Source: Locusta migratoria (lineage: Eukaryota > Arthropoda > Insecta > Orthoptera > Acrididae). From it: 64,000 bases of DNA. The notes beneath the pieces were generated by a model. That model was given only the letters and a program-made list of their open reading frames with translations. It made no database searches and had not been told where the DNA came from. This document shows positions 54,290 to 64,000 of the stretch, piece by piece; within the stretch, counting starts at the first letter, position 1; each line of letters opens with the position of its first letter. The DNA is taken from NCBI GenBank assembly GCA_026315105.1, contig CM048744.1, forward strand, positions 368,851,159 through 368,915,158, given 5' to 3'. Position numbers and translations under genes: made by a program.

Positions 54290-57200
54290 AAAACCAGACT
54301 TCTTGAACTGCTGTCCAAACCAAGAAGTTAATTGATATCCCTCGACCAAAATAAGGAATTTAAGGATTTTACAAGATCTGTTTTATCTAACAAAATTAGC
54401 CTGGAAAATGAACTATACCAACAGAAGATAATGGTTGCTTGCATATCAGAAATATGGTTTAAGTCTGATATATCTATAGCTTTCAAGGGCTACAATTAAA
54501 TAAAATATGATAGATTGGATGGAAAAGATGGTGTTGCAATTTTGGTTCACAAGAGTATGCCGTTTTCTAATACTGATATTCAGTTAATTAATGACAATCT
54601 TCAAGCAGTAGCCATCAAAATCTTTCTCAGTTCATCTACTTATTGCATAATGTTGGTATATAATCCGCCAAGAAATAAAATAGAGCCTGATATTTGGAGC
54701 ACAGTCTTTCAGCAGTTACCTACTCCAGTTATTAAATGTGAAGATTTTAATTGCCACAGCATAAATTGGGGCAACGAATTCACAGACAGAGATAGAAGAT
54801 AGTTAATCATATTGAATGATGGTTCTCCCACATTAATAGCCCACCCCTTTCATCGACCATCTGCATTGGACTTAACTTTATGTTCTCCTCAAGTTGCCAA
54901 CATTTCACACTGGGAAATTCTATCAGATTATTTAGGTTCAAACCATCTACCTATTTTGCTGAACGTCGACAATCTCTTACCACAGAAAAACAGATAAAAA
55001 GTGGTTGGAATATTAAAAAAGCACAGTGGGATGTTTATAAGGCCTGTCTGCTACAAAACACCTTGAACCTTGGCGAACCATCAAATGTGATAAGGTTATA
55101 TGAAGATTTACGAAATGCTAGCTTGGATGCAGCACACAAATCAGTACCAAGAAAAAAGTCAGTAGATTTAAATAAAAGACCTCCTTCAAATTGGTGGTCT
55201 CCAGACTGCTCTAAAGCAATCGCCAGACGAAGACATGCACTTAATTCATACAGGAGGAATCCATCACTAGATAAATATCTTAAACTTTGCAAAACGCAGG
55301 CACAATCTAAAAAAATTCTAAAACAACAAAAAAGGCTCATTGGCGAACTTTATGTGAGAATGTGAATAAACAAACCAATATATCAAAAGTTTGGTAGTGT
55401 GTCAAGAAACTAAGAAACAGATTTTCGTCAATAATAATCTCCTGTATACAGTTGGATGTCTCTTGTGTAGACGCTTTCATGGATAGATTATGTCCACCAT
55501 CAGTACCCCTTCCAATCACAATTCCATCGGTGGAGTACTCAGCACACTTCTTATGTCAACCATTTCAATATGCAGAACTACAAACTTCTGATACTGCCTC
55601 TGGCATAGATTCAGTCCATTACTCAATGTTACAATACATGCCTACAATAACTCAAATGCGTTTATTAAGCATTTATAATAGAATATAAATGAAGGAAGAA
55701 TTGATTTCTGAGTGGACAACTCAGATTATTATTCCGGTTGCAAAGCCTAACGCCAATCCTTTTGACGAAAAAACCTTCAGACCAATTGCATTATCATCTT
55801 GTATTAATAAAACACTTGAACATATGATTAAAAATAGACTGGAATGGTGGCTTAAATCTAGAAATTTACTCCCAAAATCACAATTTGGTTTTCGCATGGG
55901 AAAAGGAACTCTTGATAATCTCTCTGTTTTAACTACAGAAATTCAAACAGTTTATAAAAAGAAGCAAATACTTTCAGCTCTTTTTGCAGATATCTCTGGA
56001 GTTTATGATAATGTGTGAGTACCGGTTCTCCTTCATAAATTATTAAATATGGGTATTCCGTCTAGTTTTGTGTCAGGAATCAAATCATTTTTAATTGAAC
56101 GTAAAATCTTTGTGCGGCATAATTATAAATTATATGGCCCAAGAACTATATATAAAGGCCTACCACAGGGAGTTATTTTAGGCCCTTTACTTTATATTAT
56201 CTACATATCAGACTTGTAATGTATCTTTTCTCCACCAATCAAAACTCTTCAGTATGCTGATGACACATGTATATATGCTATAGACAAAAGATTACATACA
56301 TTGGAGTATTTATTAGATCAAGCAGTCACAGCATTCACACAGTGGCTTGATGAACATGGCCTTACATTATCAGAAAATAAAACAAAGAATTCACGGTAGA
56401 GTCGATTTAATTCAATTGGAAGAAAGAGAATTTCCAGTCAACCCGTCAGTAAAGTTTTTGAGCATTATTTTAGACATGCGTTGCACTTGGAATAATCACA
56501 TAGCGTATAATACAAATAAAATAGAAAAATCCATGAATGTTATGAGGTCAGTTACTGGCACTTGGTGGGGAGCTCATCCCTCTGTGTTACTGATATTATA
56601 CAGATCTCTAATAAGATCAGTTTTGCATTATGGAAGTTTCCTGTATGGCAATAGTTCACGAAAAACACTGGCTAAGCTTGACAGCCTACAATATAGTTAT
56701 CTCAGGATATGTTTGGGAGCCATGCGATCTACACCTACCAATGCATTGTTAGCTGAAGCAGTGGGGATGCCTTTATCAAAACGAAGCCGTCATTTAGCAA
56801 CCAGAAATGGTTCTAAGAAAGATACTAGACTCAGGATATATTTTACATAGTCACCTTACTCAACTGCAAACAATGTTTCCTGAGAACAATGGAAATGAAA
56901 ATCAGCTTCCTTTACTGGTATTAGCAACGAACACCATTCATGAGATCCAGTATCACATTACGCCAAATGTCATTAGTATTCCACTTCAGTTTCCCTTCGG
57001 TCGCCAATTTAGCAAAATTACAGTTCATTATTGTAACTTGATGAGGAAATCCACACATGATTGTAACAACGTCGTCATGCACTGGATATCTGAAGTATCA
57101 TCAAACGCATTATTAATATTTACAGATGGATCAAAATTAGGTACCAATGGACCAGTTGGATGTGCCTTATTATGCCCCCAACTTTCTCAGTACAAGCAGT

Positions 57201-57975
57201 ATGCTCTTCCAACGTTCTTCTCTATATACTCAGCAGAGGTAATAGCCATCAAAGAAGCAATAAAATTTGGAAGACGGACAGGACATCGAAATATAGCGAT
57301 AATAACAGATTCTAAAAGTGTTATACAAACTATTGAACATCGAAAATAGAACTATGACATATATATATGAAATTGTTGACTTAGTGGCACAAAGCAATGA
57401 CTCAGGAACAGTCTTTTCTTTCATATGGATTCCTGCTCATTCGGCTATCACATACAATGAACAAGTCGACCAGTTAGCGAAAACTGCAGTCAGAAATGGG
57501 ATTACACTTCATGCTCACGTTCCTCCATCAGATCTTAATCCATGGATCACAAGAAAAATAAATATATACGGGAAAGAATACTGGAAATCATCTTCGTCAG
57601 TAAAGGCCAAATGGTATGCAACAATACAAAGATCAATACTGCAGAAACCTTGGTTCCATGAGAAAAAGGTCACAAGAAAATTAATTACAAGTGTAATTCG
57701 GATGCGGTTTAATTATGGTTATTTTCCAGCCCATCTACATAAAATGGGCATCCAAAACTCGCCTTATTGTGACTGATAATTCCTCGTATGCTGATCTGTA
57801 TCACATTTTTTTCAATTGTTCTAAATTCACAATGTATAAACAGAACTTTATGGAAGACCTAAGAAAAACTAATGTGCATTTTCCTTGTGGATTTGCGAGT
57901 ATTCTATATAACAACAACATATGCGTCTATAAAACAATATTTAAATTCATGTCATCTGCTCAAATTGTTATATAA
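54290..57975 (+). pseudogene. LINE ORF2 pseudogene: endonuclease, RT and RNase H
   Basis: Endonuclease pieces: 'VACISEIWFKSDISIAFKGY' with the catalytic Glu, 'DGKDGVAILVHKSMPFS', and 'LGSNHLPILL' in place of SDH. RT pieces: 'FRPIALSSCINKTLEHMIK' (about 55770), motif A 'LFADISGVYDNV' (altered from the usual D..KAYD), motif B 'GLPQGVILGPLLYIIYISDL', motif C 'QYADDTCIYA' (about 56253). RNase H: 'IFTDGSKLGTNGPVGCALL' (about 57120), 'YSAEVIAIKEA', 'ITDSKSVIQTIE' and 'NEQVDQLAKTAV'. The C-terminal Cys/His segment is split by a stop at 57775. Stops at about 54499, 54801, 54996, 55680, 56018 and 56219, plus frameshifts, inactivate it. Confidence 0.85.
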
Positions 57976-58147
57976 TTTAATTGCAAACCCATGAAAATTA
58001 GTGTTTTAAGATATTACTTGTTGTAAATATTAGCCTTGTAAGATATGTGTAAATTGTATGGCTGTATAGTTTTTTTTCACCAAATGCCAAACAAAATAAA
58101 TTTAAAAAAATTGTATGATCTTTGCATGTGTCGGAAAATTTAGTGAT

Positions 58148-60527
58148 CTTAGTTCTACTCATAGAGTAGAAATATCTCTGGAGTGAGAATTGAGATGCGC
58201 AGAATAGATGATTTTGTGTTGTCAACATCATATTGCCGTTATGATTACGTGATTTCGGGACGACGTAGGTTTCTGTAATGTGGATGACCTAAACAGCGAC
58301 TGTCCGATAACAGTGATTTCTGTGAATGCTACTTGTTGGTAGCTGCGACATTTAGTTGTCACAGTTAATTACAGCCGTTTACGAATTCAAACGTATCCTT
58401 TCAGATCCTTACGAGTTGTGATTTCTGCGAATCCTACGACGAATTACCAGAGATGTTACTCCAAGGTGACTCACACATAGCATCTGGTAATACTGGCGAA
58501 TATATGCTAACTGGTAAGTCTGAGTAAAATTTTACCACGCTTCTCGCCAGGCTCCAGTGCTTATGTTGGCAACAGATGAACAATGAAGTGTAGAATTGCG
58601 TTAATATCTTTCACGAGCTACAGAGTAAATGTTATTGCTGCTCGTTTTACTCGCAGAAAAATTAATACTGTACCTGCTCTATGGTTGACAGGTTCTTGTA
58701 TATACCCTTGTCCGTTCAGAAAAAAAATTGTCGTTATACTTGAAGTTGTCACGAAAAATCATTTATTGGTGATCTGAGTTGCCATCATTACCATTAATGC
58801 CAACATAACCACTGCAGCCAGGCGAGAAGCGTCGTACAATTTAACCAATTTTACTTGCATCCTCGGTGGCGTAGTGTGCTGTGTTGGCAACAATCTTTTA
58901 ATGATCTTAGAACAATCAACCACATACTATGAGAGGGAATAATTTTTCTTGTTGACCGTGGAATATATGCTGTTCCTACTCTATGGTTGATAGTTTCTTG
59001 TACGTACTTATGTCCGGTCAGCAATTTAATTATCCTTGTAAACTGAGTATTTTATTGCTAACATTACCACACTACGCGGCCGAGGCCGTAAGTAAAATTT
59101 AACCGCATTTCTGTCCAGGTGAACTGTGCCAGTGTGCCAGAAGTGATATGTTCTCACTTGTAAAGTGTGAAAACTGATAATTTGAACCGTATATCGTTGA
59201 AGTCATTAAGCGATTTGCAAGTGACGAGAAATTTGAAATACATACTGAGTGAATAATGATAATTTTTATCCTGTTAAAGCCATTCCATATTTCTCAGTTT
59301 TCTGTCGTTGTTTATACAGAATTGATTATGTATTTTAATATTGCTGATATGCAAATGAAACGAGTGCTACGAAAAAAAACCATCCAGATTAAAAATTTAC
59401 CCGTGAATAGCAGTAACGAAAAAAATTATTAATGGACAACTGTTAGTCATATGGTAAAGTGTGTTAGAATTTGTCGTAGTCATAGGCTCTGATACATACA
59501 ACAATCTCTTTCAACAGACTTTATTCTACATTCACATTGGTTGTCTTAAGTAATTGTCGAACGAGTTGTCACGTTTCAACCTCAGATTATGCACCTCAAT
59601 CAAAATCTCAGGGTATTGCAAAATGACTTGATAGTAAGCCAGTGTCTTCGAAAGTGTGTCTACAAATACGCACATGGACAATAATGGAAATATATTCTTA
59701 CTTCACCAATTTTTTTTTTGACGCTAGCACACAATTTTGCTTACTGGTAACACTCTTATGTATATACTTTGTGCATTCTATGTACAATTTCTGAGTAAGT
59801 AACAGAAGAAGTATTAAGTGGTACCGAGCAATGGAAGTGGGGCTATGAACTACCATCCGTGATACTAAAGTTGGAATATAATGTCAGATTTGAGAAAATA
59901 CCGATGAAAATAATTAATGACTAAATGTCTTGAGCTTCATGTTCTTGATCAATTGTATGTGGGAAAGTGCTGAGAAGAAAAACATAATTTCAGATTGTTG
60001 ACAAATTGACAAATTTACAAACACAACCAATCTTTGTAAGGGAATAAACAGTGCTTTTTCATCTTTTTCGTTATTACTTCCCCTTCTGTAAAACATGTAA
60101 TAAACTGTCATATTTTTCTCTTTAATTAGCCTGAAGTTTTCACTTAAGATAGATATTTGATGAAAAATGTTTCATTAATTAATGCTCTTGCAAGAGTAAT
60201 ATCAGCTTTGTTCACTTCAATACGTTTTCATTTTGGGAAACAAATCAGTTATAAAATACCGTAATTAAGAAACAATATAAGCACAAATCAGCTTCTATCA
60301 TTTAACAGAGCGTGGCGGAAACATATAGCTTTCGATACTGTATTACTAGACAACGACACTGGTAAAAAATTTGCTAACACTGCATGACGTGACATGATGC
60401 TTAGTGTGAATTAACGAACAGTGTCGTCCCAAGATCACATGACAATCCCAGCTTAACTTGACAATTTGCGCATAATGCTACGATCACTCCAGAGATACTC
60501 TACTCTATGGTTCTACTCTACGTCTTA
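58148..60527. mobile_element. Unclassified element with imperfect terminal inverted repeats
   Basis: Left 'catagagtagaaatatctct' and 'ggagtga' mirror 'tcactcc' and 'agagatactctactctatg' at the right (about 60483-60510). Inside, 'ctctatggttga' with 'ttcttgta' occurs at about 58678 and 58979, and an inverted pair ('ttctcgcc' ... 'ttatgttggca' at 58539-58571; 'tgccaacataa' ... 'ggcgagaa' at 58798-58830) forms a subterminal hairpin. No open frame above about 65 codons. Superfamily unknown; edges are tentative. Confidence 0.5.
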
Positions 60528-60532
60528 GTTAG

Positions 60533-60727
60533 TTCAAATATTTGTATAGTCTATGGGACTTAACTACAGGGTCATTAGTCCCTAAACTTACAAACTACTT
60601 ATGAACTACTTAAGAACTAGGAAGGCACAAATATCCATGCCCGAGGGGGGATTCGAACCCCCGACCGTAGTGGCCGTGCAGACCGTGACTGGAGCGCCTT
60701 AGTCCCCTCGGCCACCGCGGCCGGCCA
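60533..60727 (-). repeat. SINE, family A, with perfect TSD
   Basis: Complete copy. Perfect 10-bp duplication 'tcttagttag' at 60523-60532 and 60728-60737. It inserted at the right end of the preceding element. Confidence 0.92.
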
Positions 60728-60737
60728 TCTTAGTTAG

Positions 60738-61889
60738 TCGAATCGTTATTGGCATACGTGATCTTTGTACCGTAAATTTTAGTTATCTTTGCTACTGAAA
60801 TTTTATTCGTGAGTAGTATATGACGTTCTAGCACTTTTTATCCATTTTCTTGGTGGACGATATCAGTAAAGTTTTCTACGTATTTTTTTGTGTTTCAGGT
60901 CTACTTGTTCACTTAGCATTTCAGAGGGTTGGTGTAATGAGTGTAAATATATTTCGATTTCCTCGATAATGTTCGTGAATTGTCCTTTAGTTGTTACATG
61001 TAAAATTTCAAACGCCTGTTCTATTTTATTAGTTGTGTGCTTCTCTGTTTTTAAGTGATGGTAAAACGTAGATGTGTTATTTGCGCTTTGTCTGGTGTGC
61101 TCCCGGTATCTAATATTGAAATTTCTACCTGTCAGGAGTTGCTACATGTAATTTTGTATATGCCTGGTTTCGAGTGAAGAGGGAAATATGTTTTACCTGA
61201 TTTTAATTCTGACGAAAAGTTATGTCGTGTTTGATAAGCAAATCTTATGTTTGTATTTTTTAGTGATGCGTTAATTTGGGTCGAAATATTGCCTATAAAT
61301 GTGGTTTTTACCTATTTAGATTTCTGTCTTGTTTGTGATTACCTTATCAGTGTTATTTCTTTTCGTATATGGACTTTTGCTGATGTGGTATGTTTATTGT
61401 ATATTTGAGTGACAATTTTTGGATCATAGTCGTTTTTCTGAGCTACAACTTCTAGGATTTTGATTTCCTTTCTGGAATGAGACACGTTCTGACGGTAGGT
61501 TTATCAGTCTGTTTATCATGATGTGCTTTTGAGTGACATGAGTTTGTATTGATAATATTATCTGTAGAAGTAGGTTTGCGATAGATTTAGAATTTGTGTT
61601 TGCTGTTAAAGTTATTAATTGTGAAATCTAGAAAGTTCAATGTCATGTTGTTACGCCTCATCAGGTTGATAAACAATGCAATGGTAAAAGAAACAAAATA
61701 AACAAACTAGTGAATTGTTGAAAGCGTGTCTGTGATATGTGATTTATAAATTGTCACAATGTTAACGAAAGAACGATGGATTTTCGCTTTAAAAACATAC
61801 GGTAAATGTGGTTCTACAGCAATTGTTAATGTGTGGACAAGACACTTTAGACACACACTGTACGACATACGATACAGACTTAAACATGG
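60738..61889. other. No gene seen over 1.1 kb
   Basis: T-rich on the plus strand, without coding frames or recognised repeats. Confidence 0.4.
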
Positions 61890-62085
61890 AGCCGGCCGCA
61901 GTGGCCGAGCGGTCTGCGGCGAGCCAGTCACAGTCTGCATGGACGCTACGGTCGGGGGTTCGAATCCCCCCTCGGGCATGGATGTTTGTGTCGTCTTTAG
62001 TATAAGGTAGTTCATAAGTATTTTGTAAGTTTTGGGACTGATGACCTTGCAATTAAGTTCCTTAAGCTTAACAAACATTTGAACA
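61890..62085 (+). repeat. SINE, family A variant
   Basis: 'gccggccgcagtggccgag', B-box GGTTCGAATCC, body 'gggactgatgaccttgc' and end 'acaaacatttgaacat'. It resembles the copy at 3815 in reading 'gtttgtgtcgtctttag'. Confidence 0.88.
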
Positions 62086-62097
62086 TCATTTGAACAT

Positions 62098-63073
62098 GTA
62101 TGTGTTATGGATGCACCAAGATATGGCCGCCCAAGAAGAGTCGAAACTGCGGAAAATCATTTGCGAGTATATTTAGCTGGGACCCAAAGACGCGGAAGAT
62201 TGACCAGATGTTTAGCAACTGAGCTGGGACTACCCGGCAGGTCAGTGCAAAGAACGTGACACACACACACAAGTTTACGTTCCACGTTTACGGCATCGGT
62301 TACTGGAAGATGATCCAGATCGACGTCTTCAGTTTTGCGAATTGATGCGTAACCAGAAGAAACTTGATCCTGACCTATTCATTAAAACTGTGCGATCTAA
62401 CGAGACCAATTTTAATCGGACAAGTTAACAGACATAGCTGTACGTACTAGCATACTGACATTCAAAACCAATTAGTACAATAACTAAATCAATCTGGTTT
62501 GAGTGTTTTGGAGGCTAAATCATCATTTGGCGTTCTTGGATCATATGTATTTGAAGGAACAGTGACAGGTCATAACTATCTGTTTATGCATCAGGATTAT
62601 GTAGTACCGGTAGCAGGACTTATTACGTGCTATCAAGGCAGTTACTTACAACGCGATGATGCTCCACCACATTGTACCACTACCACTCGCGATTATTTAC
62701 ACGAAACATTCCACAGAAAAGTGATTGGTCGAACGGCAGATATTGGCATACGTCCACGTTCACCAGATATCACGCCCAAGGATTTTTTTAGGTGTTGTCA
62801 AGGATTCTGTTTATCATCAAACGCCTCAGACTATTGCTGAACTAAAGGCTACATAAACGACGCATTTCATAACGTGAATGGTAATACCACATTACGCCAT
62901 AGAATAAGTAACAGTGTTCCAAAATGATTTCAAATGTGTATTAATGAAGACGGGGAAAAGTTTGAACATAAAGATATTTGTAATTATTGTTTGTATTTAT
63001 AATGACAGATAATGTCAATCTGTTGTTTACAGCAGTGCCCAGGGAGTGTCCAGTAATTTTTTTGGCACCCTGT
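62098..63073 (+). pseudogene. Tc1/mariner-type DDE transposase pseudogene
   Basis: Pieces in changing frames: 'MDAPRYGRPRRVETAENHL' (helix-turn-helix end), 'VPRLRHRLLEDDPDRRLQFC' and 'NETNFNRTS' in place of the first DE(A/S) motif (about 62340-62425), then 'LQRDDAPPHCTTTTRDYLH' with the second catalytic Asp (about 62650-62710), 'RPRSPDITPKDFFR' with the third (about 62755-62795), and 'TPQTIAELKAT'. The right terminus 'ggcaccctg' before TA (about 63064-63074) looks like the TIR end. The left TIR is not found and may have been lost where the SINE at 61890 lies. Many stops and frameshifts. Confidence 0.8.
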
Positions 63074-63075
63074 AT

Positions 63076-63879
63076 TTTCGCCATCTCTTCCTTTACAGAT
63101 AAAATCCTCCCAAAATAACATTTTTCGTACGTCGACTTACTTCATGCTTTTTATTGCGGATTTAGGCAAACAAAATATCACATAATTATCTGACTATACA
63201 CCATTCCATCCTTAAATGGCATATTAAATAACAGTCTGGATCGATTTCACTTATTGAACATATGCACTACTCAGAAACGTGGTGTATGAATAATATCTCA
63301 AGTGTTTTTTTCCCCTATTTATTGTTAGACATCGCTGACAATTGTAAGAAATAATGGCATACATAAACTAATCTAAGGAACAACAACAGCCTTCATTTTC
63401 AGTAATATAATCTTACTAAGAATATAACATAGTATGTAACTCTTACTCATGATTTAAAGGTTCTGACAGGCAAGGAAACATCTGAAGTTTTGTTCGTATT
63501 CCAACTCCTTGTACTCAACGGATGATTTTTGGAATAGACGATTAGTTTATGCCCCTTGTGGTTTTATTTTGCTTCCATCGGGCACCTCTTCAGGTGTTGA
63601 ATAGGTGTTGATATGATGGATACTAGGAAATTAAAATGCCCAGGGTAGACTACAAATAATTTAATCCTTGAAGTGGGAGTTGGGTTTTCAAAGGTTAAAG
63701 GAAGAAAACCCTGAACAGAAAATTACTCGTCATCCGTAAGAGGTTTGACGTAGGTTTGACAGCTCACTCTGTACAAAATATCTATCTTGAACGAGGAAAT
63801 ATGGACGGGTTAAGGTTACGGAGGATGAACAACCAAACATAAAAGAAGTAAGTAAAGAAAACAAAACAATACAAATCGT
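63076..63879. other. No gene seen
   Basis: AT-rich unassigned sequence. Confidence 0.4.
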
Positions 63880-64000
63880 AAATCGGATTTATTCATCGGT
63901 ATGTGGAATGTGAGATCATTATACCGCCCCGAACCCTGAAAGTGATGCTAGAGCTAGACCAAACTATTGAAACTGAAGTAATCGGAGCGTTACAAGAAGT
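63880..64000 (+). pseudogene. Start of a LINE endonuclease, cut by the window edge
   Basis: 'FIGMWNVRSLYRP' (from about 63894) followed in another frame by 'LELDQTIETEVIGALQEV' is the N-terminus of an APE-type endonuclease of an RTE-like LINE, with the catalytic Asn (WNVRS) and Glu (LQEV). A frameshift or stop near 63938 separates the pieces. The rest lies beyond the window. Confidence 0.75.

Larger units (their letters stand above)
52930..58110 (+). mobile_element. Near-full-length I-clade LINE, decayed
   Basis: About 5.2 kb containing a repeated 5' segment, a broken ORF1 with zinc knuckles, an A47 run, and a broken ORF2 with endonuclease, RT and RNase H in the I-superfamily order. It ends with 'aaataaatttaaaaaaatt' near 58110. 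It is homologous to the fragment at 11655-14412 and more distantly to the LINE at 23507-29223. At least six stops or frameshifts in ORF2 show it is long dead. Confidence 0.85.

Noticed and set aside
5066..62085. tRNA genes at the many B-box (GGTTCGAATCC) sites
   Set aside because: Each lies in a SINE with a common body and usually a TSD. The heads are mutated or lack a proper acceptor stem, so none is called as a functional tRNA.
1..64000. Endogenous retrovirus or other integrated virus
   Set aside because: No LTR pair, protease, integrase, capsid or envelope-like reading was found. All RT readings are of non-LTR type.
1..64000. Prokaryotic features (operons, riboswitches, defence islands)
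   Set aside because: Composition, SINEs, LINEs and microsatellites show this is animal nuclear DNA.

Overview
The window looks like repeat-saturated, non-coding DNA from a very large insect genome, most likely an orthopteran (locust or grasshopper, Schistocerca-like). I infer this from several tRNA-derived SINE families and a LINE 3' end that I recall as abundant in locust genomes, from Tc1/mariner, hAT and PIF-like DNA transposons of insect type, and from long dinucleotide microsatellites. I see no convincing host protein-coding gene, no rRNA and no functional tRNA. Every open frame with recognisable protein content belongs to a transposable element. Three GC/CpG-rich islands (about 11.33-11.64, 32.03-32.33 and 45.19-45.57 kb) are the only places that hint at host regulatory sequence.

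Layout. 0-11 kb: scattered SINEs, an inverted SINE pair, LINE 3' fragments, a Tc1 fragment, a deleted mariner and a locust-type LINE copy hit twice by SINEs. 11.1-14.4 kb: a GC-rich patch, then the 3' part of an I-clade LINE split by a hAT element with a perfect 8-bp target-site duplication (TSD). 15.8-17.4 kb: a second hAT element with a perfect 8-bp TSD. 18.0-21.3 kb: a SINE carrying a 14-copy minisatellite, a Tc1 pseudogene broken by a palindromic element and a SINE, and a fold-back mariner. 21.9-29.4 kb: a 0.2-kb repeat in two copies. The second copy was split by a full-length 5.7-kb I-clade LINE (minus strand) with intact ORF1 and nearly intact ORF2; the first copy preserves the empty site.

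30.4-34.1 kb: fold-back elements, a three-level nest and a PIF/Harbinger-like element carrying a LINE fragment. 36.6-41.7 kb: LINE pseudogenes, a Tc1/mariner-type element and SINEs. 42.3-43.2 kb: a second PIF-like copy. 45-51.8 kb: a CpG island, SINEs, a third hAT and a LINE tail. 52.9-58.1 kb: a decayed near-full-length I-clade LINE (plus strand) with a repeated 5' end. 58.1-60.5 kb: an unclassified element with terminal inverted repeats. 62.1-63.1 kb: a decayed DDE transposase. 63.88-64.0 kb: the start of another LINE endonuclease, cut by the window edge.

How it works together. Autonomous families (I-clade and CR1/RTE-type LINEs, Tc1/mariner, hAT) have left broken copies, and SINEs that depend on LINE machinery have inserted into them with 9-13 bp duplications. 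Nesting gives relative ages at many points. The least damaged element is the LINE at 23.5-29.2 kb, which carries two single-base frameshifts. Statements about family identity rest on motifs read by eye; no database search was possible.
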